DNA of 64,000 bases, taken from contig NZ_BMRN01000021.1 of assembly GCF_014648655.1 (NCBI RefSeq), positions 1 to 64,000 of the forward strand. Direction: 5' to 3'. The notes below the pieces were generated by a model, which was not told the DNA's origin, did no database searches, and saw only the letters and a list, made by a program, of their open reading frames with translations. The position numbers and the translations under genes were made by a program. The DNA comes from Streptomyces atratus (GTDB lineage Bacteria > Actinomycetota > Actinomycetes > Streptomycetales > Streptomycetaceae). Numbering within the stretch: the first letter of the stretch is position 1; each line of letters starts with the position of its first letter. Positions 49,291 through 57,114 of the stretch are shown in pieces.

Positions 49291-50681
49291 GTACGCAACG
49301 GAGGACGGTCGCGGCGGGAGTCGCGATGATGCTCGGCGGCGCGGGCATGCTGCTGGCCGCGAGCCCGGCCCAGGCCGCCGACATCTCGTACCGGACGGAG
49401 TGCATTCCCCCGCCCATCTCCGGGCTGCCGCCCGTGCAGGGCACCACCAAGGTGCAGCTGACCGCGCCGGCCGAGGCGAAGGTCGGGGACACCGTCGAGG
49501 TGGTGTGGAAGACGGTCGAGGCCGCTTCCAGGAACCCCGATGTCCTCGACCTGGAGAAGGACACGGTCAAGCCGACCGGCACCATCAAGGTGGGCGGCGC
49601 GGCCACGGGCACTCTGAAGATGGAAGGGCCGCGGCAGAACCCGCCGATCCCCAAGAGCAGCGCCATGGTGCTGCCCGACATGAAGGGCACACTGAAGCTG
49701 GAGAAGGCCGGTGAGATCACGCTGACACCGGACGCATACAACATCAACGTCTCCAAGCCGATCTCCACGGACACCAAGTGCACCCCGAAGGAGACCGTGC
49801 AGCCGGGCGTGACCATCAAGGTCACGGGCGGCGGCGGATCCACGACCGCGGGCGGCACGACCACTGGCTCCACCACCGCGGGCGGTACGACGACCGCGGG
49901 CGGCACGACCACTGGCTCCACCACCGCGGGCGGTACGACGACCGCGGGCGGCACGACCGCAGGCGGCACGACGGCCGCCGGCGGCACCACCTCGGGCTCC
50001 GGCGGCACCACCTCGGGCTCCGGCGGAGGGCAGACCGACTTCCCCGGCAAGGAGGTCTCGGTCAACTTCGCCTGTACGTCCCCGGGACCGGCCGGCATCG
50101 CGTCCAAGGTGACGATCAACGCGAAGAAGAGCGGCGGGAGTTACGCGCTCACGGTCAAGACGGCCAAGGGCGTGATGGACAGCCCCGCCGCGCTGCCCGC
50201 CGGTGCGCTCAAGCCGTCCATGGACGTCGTCATCGGCGGCGCCGACAAGGGCTCGGTGAAGGTCACCGGGCCCGCCAACGCCGCACCGCTGGAGCAGGGC
50301 AAGCCGGTCGATCTGTCCGACATGACCGGCACCTACAAGCCGGGCGCGTCCGGGAAATCCACGCTCAGCCCCGGCACCCTGACGATCGATGTCACCCTGG
50401 GCTCCTCGAAGATCAACATCCCCTGCAAGGTCAAGGGTTCGGTGACCCCGTCCCTGGAACTCGACACCACAGCCCAGCAGGGCGGCGCCTCGGGAGGCAC
50501 GACTACGGGCTCCGCGGGCTCCACGGCAGGCGGCACGGACTCCGGAGGCGGGCTGGCCGCCACCGGGGCCGAGGACAACGGCACCCTGCGCGCACTCGGC
50601 CTGGTCGCGGGGACGGCGATCCTGCTGGGCGGCGCCGTGTTCACCTTCACCCCGTGGCGCAGGCTGCGCGGCACCAGGTGA
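49287..50681 (+). CDS. Two-domain surface protein with Thr/Gly repeats and LAATG sorting signal
   Basis: A 464-residue secreted protein. After a signal peptide (about 1-30) come domain 1 (33-178, Cys 39 and 165), a Thr/Gly/Ser repeat linker (182-248, TTAGGTTTGS-type units), domain 2 (255-395, with Cys 262 and a second Cys in NIPCKV) and a C-terminal sorting signal: LAATG (423-427), a hydrophobic segment and RRLRGTR. Both domains resemble the single domain of the first protein in the operon. LAXTG is the class E sortase motif used for Streptomyces chaplins. GTG start at 49287 with GAAGGGA, overlapping the previous stop. Likely wall-linked with an extended stalk. Confidence 0.85.
   Translation: MSTQRRTVAAGVAMMLGGAGMLLAASPAQAADISYRTECIPPPISGLPPVQGTTKVQLTAPAEAKVGDTVEVVWKTVEAASRNPDVLDLEKDTVKPTGTIKVGGAATGTLKMEGPRQNPPIPKSSAMVLPDMKGTLKLEKAGEITLTPDAYNINVSKPISTDTKCTPKETVQPGVTIKVTGGGGSTTAGGTTTGSTTAGGTTTAGGTTTGSTTAGGTTTAGGTTAGGTTAAGGTTSGSGGTTSGSGGGQTDFPGKEVSVNFACTSPGPAGIASKVTINAKKSGGSYALTVKTAKGVMDSPAALPAGALKPSMDVVIGGADKGSVKVTGPANAAPLEQGKPVDLSDMTGTYKPGASGKSTLSPGTLTIDVTLGSSKINIPCKVKGSVTPSLELDTTAQQGGASGGTTTGSAGSTAGGTDSGGGLAATGAEDNGTLRALGLVAGTAILLGGAVFTFTPWRRLRGTR
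49842..50030 (+). repeat. 48-bp tandem repeats coding the Thr/Gly stalk
   Basis: Two identical 48-bp units (49851-49898, 49899-49946) plus shorter variants (GGCGGCACGACC-type 12- to 15-bp units) make up this low-complexity coding stretch. Unit lengths are multiples of three, so copy changes keep the frame and alter stalk length. Confidence 0.85.
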
Positions 50682-50704
50682 GCTGAGCTCCGTACGAATG
50701 CACG

Positions 50705-50746
50705 CGAAGGGCCGCTGCACCGACGTGTCGGTGCAGCGGCCCTTCG
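50705..50746. terminator. Bidirectional terminator between surface operon and POT gene
   Basis: A perfect 19-bp stem (CGAAGGGCCGCTGCACCGA at 50705-50723 with its complement at 50728-50746) and a 4-base loop, between two convergent gene ends. Confidence 0.9.
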
Positions 50747-50765
50747 TACAGCCGGGTCCGGTGCG

Positions 50766-52256
50766 TCAGCGCACGTCGCCCATGAGCTGCTTGACCTTGC
50801 CGCGGTACATGAAGACCGCGACACCCGCGGTAACGGCGAGGATGGCCTCAAGCGTGACCACGCCGGTGCCGTTGAGCTCCACACCCGCGATGGACAGCAG
50901 ACCCGTGATGCAGTCACCGGCGGTGACGGCCAGGAACCAGACACCCATCATCTGGCTGGCGTACTTGGCCGGAGCCATCTTCGTGGTGACGGAGAGACCC
51001 ACCGGGGACAGCGTCAGCTCGGCGACCGTCTGGACGAAGTAGATCGCGACCAGCCACATCGCGGCGGCCTTGTGGCCGTCGGTCGCGATCGTCAGCGGCA
51101 TCAGGAAGAGGAAGAACGAGGCACCGACCAGCACCAGGCCGGAGCTGAACTTCACGATGGTGCTGGGCTCCTTGCCGCGGCGGTTCAGTGCCAGCCAGAA
51201 GGCGGCGAAGAGCGGGGCCAGCGCCATGATCAGGACCGGGTTGACCGACTGGTACCAGGAGACCGGGAAGTTCCAGCCGAAGACACTGTTGTCGGCCGAG
51301 GTCTTGGCGAAGATCGCGACCGTCGAACCGCCCTGGTCGTAGATCATCCAGAAGATGGCGGCGGCGACGAAGAACCAGATGTAGCCGGACATCTTCGACT
51401 GCTCGGTGGCGCTGAGCTCCTTGTCGCGCTTGATGCGCGCCAGCACGACGACCGGAATCACCAGGCCCGCGACGGTGATGGGGACCAGGAGCCAGTTGAG
51501 CGTGTAGACGCCGGTGACGACCGTGATGATGTAGAAGACGGCCGCGACGGCCAGCCAGATCAGGCCCTTGCGCAGCGTGCTCGCCCGTTCGGCGGCGGAC
51601 AGCGGCTTCGGGACGACGAGGCTGCGCTCGTTCAGGTGGCGGGTGCCCATCAGGAACTGGGAGAGGCCGAGTCCCATGCCGAGCGCGGCGAGCGCGAAGC
51701 CCAGGTGCCAGTTGACGCTTTCACCGACGGTGCCGATGATCAGCGGCGCCGCGAAGGCACCCACGTTGATGCCCATGTAGAAGATCGTGAAGCCACCGTC
51801 GCGGCGCGGGTCGTCCGGGCCGTCGTAGAGGTGGCCGACCATCGTCGAGATGTTGGACTTCAGCAGACCGGAGCCGATGGCGACCAGTCCGAGACCGGCG
51901 AAGAAGGTGCCCTGCAAGGGCAGCGCCAGCGCCAGGTGGCCGATCATGATGACGGCACCGGCGACGGCGACGGTCTTGCGGGGACCCCAGACACGGTCGC
52001 CGAACCAGCCGCCGGGCATGGCGAGCAGGTAGACCAGCGACACGTAGACCGAATAGATCGCCGTGGCCGTGGCCGGGTTCATGTGAAGCCCGTTGGGGGC
52101 GATCAAGTAGAGGGGGAGCAGGGCCCTCATGCCGTAGTAGCTGAAACGCTCCCACATCTCGGTCATGAAGAGAGTGGCCAGGCCGCGGGGGTGGCCGAAG
52201 AAGGTCTTCTCGGATCCAGAAGTACTGGCCGGGTCCTTCGTCAGGCTGGACGCCAT
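50766..52256 (-). CDS. POT family di-/tripeptide:proton symporter
   Basis: A 496-residue membrane transporter with 12 to 14 spans. POT/PTR2 signatures: FMTEMWERFSYYGMRALLPLYL (the ExxERFxYY motif) in the first span, and GLLKSNISTMVGHLYD, plus FTIFYMGINVGAFAAP. It should import short peptides with protons. The ATG at 52256 (MASSLTKDP) has AAGGAT; the open frame to 52631 passes through a leader hairpin and is not family-like. A terminator-type hairpin in the leader suggests attenuation. It is divergent from a two-component system 491 bp away, which may regulate it. Confidence 0.92.
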   Translation of the reverse strand: MASSLTKDPASTSGSEKTFFGHPRGLATLFMTEMWERFSYYGMRALLPLYLIAPNGLHMNPATATAIYSVYVSLVYLLAMPGGWFGDRVWGPRKTVAVAGAVIMIGHLALALPLQGTFFAGLGLVAIGSGLLKSNISTMVGHLYDGPDDPRRDGGFTIFYMGINVGAFAAPLIIGTVGESVNWHLGFALAALGMGLGLSQFLMGTRHLNERSLVVPKPLSAAERASTLRKGLIWLAVAAVFYIITVVTGVYTLNWLLVPITVAGLVIPVVVLARIKRDKELSATEQSKMSGYIWFFVAAAIFWMIYDQGGSTVAIFAKTSADNSVFGWNFPVSWYQSVNPVLIMALAPLFAAFWLALNRRGKEPSTIVKFSSGLVLVGASFFLFLMPLTIATDGHKAAAMWLVAIYFVQTVAELTLSPVGLSVTTKMAPAKYASQMMGVWFLAVTAGDCITGLLSIAGVELNGTGVVTLEAILAVTAGVAVFMYRGKVKQLMGDVR

Positions 52257-52747
52257 GGTCGATCCTTGCTTGCTCGGGACGCGACGCCTCGTGAGCGTGA
52301 CGCGCCCGGTGGGGGGAGGCCGGCACCGACAAGGCCATGCCCCACCCCAACGCCTGACAGGGGATTCGTCCCGACCGCCGGACTCGTCGAGGAGCCGACC
52401 GAAGAAGACGGGGACCGACCGCATCGGGATCCACGCCCGGTGCGCATCCTCGCGCTCCGGGCCCGGCCACAGGTCATTCACTGAATTCACGACTGGCGGG
52501 CACCAGCCGGCAGAACAAAAGAGACCCTCGGCGCTAAAAGCTGCCCAAGGGTCCTTGAGTAGTGCAACAGGCGTCGAGCAACCATACGACACGACACTGC
52601 CGGATATGAATGGACTTGAGAGATGGATCACAGGTCGAGATGGGGCCGCACTCCCATATTCGAAGGCCCCTCTCCCTTTTCCTTGCGGACCCGCAGGGCT
52701 TTTCGATCACCTCACAGCATCCGCCTTGCGCGGACTACCATCACTCC
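52257..52747. other. Divergent regulatory region between POT transporter and response regulator
   Basis: 491 bp with no supportable gene. It holds a leftward leader of at least ~270 bases for the transporter, containing the hairpin at 52517-52553, and the promoter for the rightward two-component genes. A-rich stretches near 52515-52545 stand out from the GC-rich surroundings. Confidence 0.5.
52517..52553 (-). terminator. Terminator-like hairpin in the POT gene leader (possible attenuator)
   Basis: Read leftwards, GACCCTTGG (52553-52545) pairs with CCGAGGGTC (52531-52523; one mismatch) and is followed by TCTCTTTTG, a U-rich end. It lies about 260 bases before the transporter ATG on its own strand, so it would stop the leader transcript unless disrupted. 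Confidence 0.55.
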
Positions 52748-53425
52748 ATGACCCGTGTACTGCTCGCCGAGGACGACGCATCCATCTCGGAGCCGCTGGC
52801 CCGCGCCCTGCGTCGGGAGGGTTACGAGGTCGAGGTCCGCGAAGACGGTCCGACCGCTCTCGACGCCGGCCTCCAGGGCGGGATCGACCTGGTCGTACTC
52901 GACCTGGGTCTGCCCGGGATGGACGGCCTCGAAGTTGCCCGCAGACTCCGTGCCGAAGGCCACACCGCGCCGATCCTGGTGCTGACCGCCCGCGCCGACG
53001 AGGTGGACACCGTCGTCGGCCTGGACGCGGGTGCCGACGACTACGTCACCAAGCCCTTCCGCCTGGCCGAACTGCTCGCCCGCGTCCGGGCCCTGCTGCG
53101 TCGCGGCGCCACCGAACCCGCTCCGCAGCCCGCCACCCACGGCGTCAGGATCGACGTCGAGTCGCACCGGGCCTGGATGGGCGACGAGGAACTCCAGCTC
53201 ACCGCCAAGGAGTTCGACCTGCTGCGGGTCCTGGTCCGCGACGCCGGCCGGGTCGTCACCCGTGACCAGCTGATGCGCGAGGTCTGGGACACCACCTGGT
53301 GGTCGTCGACCAAGACCCTCGACATGCACATCTCCTGGCTCCGCAAGAAGCTCGGTGACGACGCGGCCAACCCCCGCTACATCGCGACCGTACGGGGCGT
53401 CGGCTTCCGCTTCGAGAAGAGCTGA
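52748..53425 (+). CDS. OmpR-family response regulator
   Basis: A 225-residue two-component regulator. The receiver domain shows AEDDASISEPLA (acidic pair), phospho-acceptor Asp in VVLDLGLPGMDG near residue 51, and YVTKPF with the conserved Lys. The C-terminal winged helix has LTAKEFDLLRVLVRDAGRVVTRDQLM and SWLRKKLGDDAANPRYIATVRGVGFRFE. Start ATG at 52748; no clear ribosome binding site, so possibly leaderless. The sensor kinase gene follows 15 bp later. Confidence 0.94.
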   Translation: MTRVLLAEDDASISEPLARALRREGYEVEVREDGPTALDAGLQGGIDLVVLDLGLPGMDGLEVARRLRAEGHTAPILVLTARADEVDTVVGLDAGADDYVTKPFRLAELLARVRALLRRGATEPAPQPATHGVRIDVESHRAWMGDEELQLTAKEFDLLRVLVRDAGRVVTRDQLMREVWDTTWWSSTKTLDMHISWLRKKLGDDAANPRYIATVRGVGFRFEKS

Positions 53426-53440
53426 CGTACAGAGGCACTC

Positions 53441-54706
53441 ATGCGCCGCAGACTGATCAACTCCACGCTCGCCGTGGTGCTCGTGGTGATCGCCGTCTTC
53501 GGCGTCTCCCTCGTCATCGTCGAGAGCCGCACCATCAGCAACAGCGCCCAGGAGAGTGTGGACTCCGAGGCGCTGCGGCTGATCAGCGTCGTCGAGAGCC
53601 GGCTCCTGGGGTCGGAGCGGATCAACCCCGCGCTGCTGGCCGAGCAGATCACCAGCAAGCGCTACGCACTGGTCGAGATCCCCGGACGCGCCCCTCTCGA
53701 AATCGGTACGCGCCCCACCGGCAGGGTGATCAGCAGCACGGTCGAGGGGGAGCAGGGCGAGCGCGTCACCGTCGAGGAGTCCAGCACCGCCGTCACCCGT
53801 GAGGTCGGTCGCACCCTGATGATCATCGGCGCGGTGGCGCTGCTGGCCATCGTCTCGGCCGTGCTCCTCGCCGTACGCCAGGCCAACAAACTGGCCTCGC
53901 CGCTGACGGACCTCGCCGAGACCGCCGAACGCCTGGGCTCCGGCGATCCACGACCGCGCCACAAGCGGTACGGAGTGCCGGAGCTGGACCGGGTCGCCGA
54001 CGTCCTGGACTCCTCCGCCGAGCGGATCGCCCGGATGCTGACCGCGGAACGCCGACTGGCCGCCGACGCCTCGCACCAGCTCCGTACGCCGCTGACCGCG
54101 CTCTCCATGCGGATCGAGGAGATCTCGGTCACCGACGACCCGGACACGGTGAAGGAGGAGGCGAACATCGCCCTCACCCAGGTCGAGCGGCTCACCGATG
54201 TGGTGGAGCGACTGCTGACCAACGCCCGCGATCCGCGTACCGGCTCCGCCGTCGTCTTCGACCTCGACGAGGTCGTCAAGCAGCAGATCGAGGAGTGGCG
54301 CCCGGCCTACCGGGGCGAGGGCCGCGCCATCGTCCGCTCCGGAAAGCAGGGGCTGCGGGCCGTCGGCACGCCGGGCGCGGTCGCCCAGGTGCTGGCCGCA
54401 CTGATCGAGAACTCACTGATGCACGGCGGCGGTACGGTCGCGCTGCGCACCCGGGTCACCGGCAATCAGGCGGTGATCGAGGTCACGGACGAGGGCCCGG
54501 GCGTGCCCCCCGATCTCGGCGCCAGGATCTTCGAGCGGACGATCAGCGGCCGCAACTCCACCGGCATCGGCCTCGCGGTCGCCAGGGACCTCGCGGAGGC
54601 GGACGGCGGCCGCCTCGAACTGCTTCAGCAGCAGCCACCGGTCTTCGCCCTGTTCCTCAGCCGGGTGGCCCTGAACAGAAAGGAACCGGAACGCCCGGTG
54701 CGGTGA
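53441..54706 (+). CDS. Sensor histidine kinase
   Basis: A 421-residue membrane kinase, partner of the OmpR-type regulator upstream. Two spans (about 7-28 and 126-147) flank a ~95-residue extracytoplasmic sensor with no recognised fold. A HAMP linker follows (RQANKLASPLTDLAETAERLGSGD), then HisKA with the phosphorylated His in AADASHQLRTPLTAL, the N box in LAALIENSLMHGGG and the ATP-binding DEGPGVPPDLGARIFE and STGIGLAVARDLAEADGGRL. Start ATG at 53441. The signal is unknown; the divergent peptide transporter is a plausible target or signal source. Confidence 0.93.
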   Translation: MRRRLINSTLAVVLVVIAVFGVSLVIVESRTISNSAQESVDSEALRLISVVESRLLGSERINPALLAEQITSKRYALVEIPGRAPLEIGTRPTGRVISSTVEGEQGERVTVEESSTAVTREVGRTLMIIGAVALLAIVSAVLLAVRQANKLASPLTDLAETAERLGSGDPRPRHKRYGVPELDRVADVLDSSAERIARMLTAERRLAADASHQLRTPLTALSMRIEEISVTDDPDTVKEEANIALTQVERLTDVVERLLTNARDPRTGSAVVFDLDEVVKQQIEEWRPAYRGEGRAIVRSGKQGLRAVGTPGAVAQVLAALIENSLMHGGGTVALRTRVTGNQAVIEVTDEGPGVPPDLGARIFERTISGRNSTGIGLAVARDLAEADGGRLELLQQQPPVFALFLSRVALNRKEPERPVR

Positions 54707-54723
54707 GCGTGTGCGGTGGGCGG

Positions 54724-55248
54724 CTACCGCCGCACCGAATCCGCCTCGACCCGCGGAACCTGCTCCGTACGTCCCTGTTTCAGGAACCCCTCCGCGCTCA
54801 GCACGGTCTCCTTCGCGGGCAGCGCCTTGAACACCCATGTCCGGTAGGACCAGAAGCGGAACAGCGTCGCGAGGCCGATCCCGAGGATCTTGAAGACATT
54901 GCTCTGGACCGGGCTGTCCCACCCGAACCCGTACGTCGCCACGTACAGCACACCGTTCTCGATGACCGCACCCACCGCGCTGAACAGCAGGAACAGCGTC
55001 AGCTCCCGGGTCCGCCCGGTCTTGTCACGGTCGCGGTACGTCCAGTAGCGGAAGCCGATGTAATTGAAGAGGATGGCGACGAACGTCGCCAGCAGACCTG
55101 CCCGTACCACCTGGAGGTCCGTGGTGCGCCAGAGCAGGTTGGACACCGCGATATTGACCACCAGGCCGAGTGCGCCGACCGCGCCGAACTTGGCGACCTC
55201 CCGGGCCAGCAGATCCAGCTGGGTTCGCAGTGCGCCCCGTTCGCTCAT
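54724..55248 (-). CDS. GtrA family membrane protein
   Basis: A 174-residue protein with four spans: EVAKFGAVGALGLVVNIAVSNLLW starts the GtrA domain and ILFNYIGFRYWTYRDRDK is the central motif. A ~30-residue basic-acidic C-terminal tail extends past the family norm. It is a lone GtrA gene with no glycosyltransferase beside it, convergent with the histidine kinase gene (18 bp) and divergent from purK. Possible role in moving polyprenyl-linked sugars. Confidence 0.85.
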   Translation of the reverse strand: MSERGALRTQLDLLAREVAKFGAVGALGLVVNIAVSNLLWRTTDLQVVRAGLLATFVAILFNYIGFRYWTYRDRDKTGRTRELTLFLLFSAVGAVIENGVLYVATYGFGWDSPVQSNVFKILGIGLATLFRFWSYRTWVFKALPAKETVLSAEGFLKQGRTEQVPRVEADSVRR

Positions 55249-55420
55249 GGTGATCGCTCAGCCCGTCTGTCGGTTACGTCAACCCGCTCATGCTATCCAG
55301 CCCGTCCAGGGGTTGCCTGTGGATGTTCTGTCAGGTGTGGCGATGCTGTGACGCGCCCCCCGCCGGGGCGGGCGGAGGGCATCGTCGGGCGACCCCCGGA
55401 GCGACGGATACCCTGGAGGA

Positions 55421-56572
55421 GTGACGTTCCCGGTAGTCGGTATGGTCGGCGGCGGTCAGCTCGCCCGTATGACCCACGAGGCGGGCATCCCCCTCGGCAT
55501 CAGATTCAAGCTCCTCAGTGACACCCCTCAGGACTCGGCGGCCCAGGTGGTGAACGAAGTCGTCGTCGGCGACTATCGCGACCTGGACACGCTGCGTGCT
55601 TTCGCGCGCGGCTGTGACGTGATCACCTTCGATCACGAGCACGTACCGACCGAACACCTGCGGGCCCTGGAGGCGGACGGCATACCCGTACGCCCGGGAC
55701 CCGATGCGCTGGTGCACGCCCAGGACAAGGGGGTGATGCGCGCGAAACTCACCGAGGTCGGCGCGCCCTGCCCCCGCCACCGCACAGTGAAGGACCCGGC
55801 CGACGTCGTGGCCTTCGCGGAAGAGGTCGGGGGCTTCCCCGTCATCCTCAAGACGGTCCGCGGCGGCTACGACGGCAAGGGCGTCTGGGTGGTCCGCTCC
55901 GAGGCGGACGCGGCCGACCCCTTCCGGGCCGGTGTCGCGGTGCTCGCCGAGGAGAAGGTCGACTTCGTACGGGAGCTGGCGGCCAATATCGTCCGCTCGC
56001 CGCACGGACAGGCCGTCGCGTACCCGGTCGTCGAGTCGATCCAGGTCGACGGGGTCTGCGACACGGTCATCGCCCCGGCCCCGGAGCTGGACGAGCGGCT
56101 CGCGGGCGAGGCCCAGCAGCTCGCTCTCCGAATCGCCTCCGAGCTCGGCGTCGTCGGCCACCTCGCCGTCGAACTCTTCGAGACCCGTGGACCCGACGGG
56201 CAGCCCGGCATCCTGGTCAACGAACTCGCGATGCGCCCGCACAACTCCGGGCACTGGACCCAGGACGGCGCGATCACCTCGCAGTTCGCCAACCACGTCC
56301 GGGCCGTCCTCGACCTCCCGCTCGGCGACCCGCGCCCGCGCGCCACCTGGACAGTCATGTCCAATGTGCTCGGCGGCGACTACCCGGACATGTACCAGGC
56401 GTATCTGCACTGCATGGCCCGCGACCCGCAGCTCAAGATCCACATGTACGGCAAGGACGTGAAGCCCGGCCGCAAGGTCGGACACGTCAACACCTACGGC
56501 GACGACCTGGCGGACGTGCGCGAGCGCGCCCGGCACGCGGCCGACTACCTGCGAGGAACGATCACCGAATGA
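55421..56572 (+). CDS. purK: N5-carboxyaminoimidazole ribonucleotide synthase
   Basis: A 383-residue ATP-grasp enzyme that makes N5-CAIR from AIR, bicarbonate and ATP in de novo purine synthesis. The N terminus GMVGGGQLARM, central FPVILKTVRGGYDGKG (ATP-grasp loop), and NELAMRPHNSGHWTQDGAITSQF are diagnostic. The start is GTG at 55421, immediately after GGAGGA, so the ribosome binding site abuts the start; a leaderless or slightly different start is possible. The stop overlaps purE by 4 bp (ATGA). Confidence 0.96.
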   Translation: MTFPVVGMVGGGQLARMTHEAGIPLGIRFKLLSDTPQDSAAQVVNEVVVGDYRDLDTLRAFARGCDVITFDHEHVPTEHLRALEADGIPVRPGPDALVHAQDKGVMRAKLTEVGAPCPRHRTVKDPADVVAFAEEVGGFPVILKTVRGGYDGKGVWVVRSEADAADPFRAGVAVLAEEKVDFVRELAANIVRSPHGQAVAYPVVESIQVDGVCDTVIAPAPELDERLAGEAQQLALRIASELGVVGHLAVELFETRGPDGQPGILVNELAMRPHNSGHWTQDGAITSQFANHVRAVLDLPLGDPRPRATWTVMSNVLGGDYPDMYQAYLHCMARDPQLKIHMYGKDVKPGRKVGHVNTYGDDLADVRERARHAADYLRGTITE

Positions 56573-57108
56573 CTTCCCCCGCCTCCGCCGCGCCGGTCGT
56601 CGGCATCGTCATGGGCTCGGACTCCGACTGGCCCGTCATGGAAGCAGCGGCCAAGGCCCTCGACGAGTTCGAGATCCCCTACGAGGTCGACGTCGTCTCC
56701 GCCCACCGCATGCCGCGCGAAATGATCGCGTACGGCGAGCACGCGGCGGACCGCGGCCTCAAGGCGATCATCGCGGGCGCGGGCGGCGCCGCCCACCTGC
56801 CCGGCATGCTCGCCTCCGTCACCCCGCTGCCCGTCATCGGCGTCCCGGTCCCGCTGAAGTACCTGGACGGCATGGACAGCCTGCTCTCCATCGTGCAGAT
56901 GCCCGCCGGTGTCCCCGTCGCCACCGTCTCGGTCGGCGGCGCACGCAACGCCGGCCTGCTCGCCGCACGCATCCTCGCCGCCCACGACAGCGAGCTGCAG
57001 GCCCGCATGGTCGAGTTCCTGCAGGAGCTGAACGACCAGGCGACGGAGAAGGGCAAGCGGCTGCGCAGCAAGGTCGAGGGCAGCGACTCCTTCGGCTTCG
57101 GGAAGTAG
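56569..57108 (+). CDS. purE: N5-carboxyaminoimidazole ribonucleotide mutase
   Basis: A 179-residue enzyme that moves the carboxylate of N5-CAIR to give CAIR, directly after PurK. Motifs: GIVMGSDSDWPVM, VVSAHRMPREM (catalytic His), IAGAGGAAHLPGM and NAGLLAARILA. The ATG at 56569 overlaps the purK stop. It is followed 6 bp later by a dipeptidase gene, giving a purK-purE-dipeptidase unit. Confidence 0.97.
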   Translation: MTSPASAAPVVGIVMGSDSDWPVMEAAAKALDEFEIPYEVDVVSAHRMPREMIAYGEHAADRGLKAIIAGAGGAAHLPGMLASVTPLPVIGVPVPLKYLDGMDSLLSIVQMPAGVPVATVSVGGARNAGLLAARILAAHDSELQARMVEFLQELNDQATEKGKRLRSKVEGSDSFGFGK

Positions 57109-57114
57109 GCCACC

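Noticed and set aside
49842..50030. Repeats with spacing suggestive of an array
   Set aside because: Not CRISPR: units are contiguous, in frame with a surface protein and code for Thr/Gly; there are no spacers or cas genes.
51072..52484. A 470-codon plus-strand frame antisense to the POT transporter
   Set aside because: Its translation is Asp/Gly/Gln/Arg-rich without motifs; the minus strand has POT signatures.
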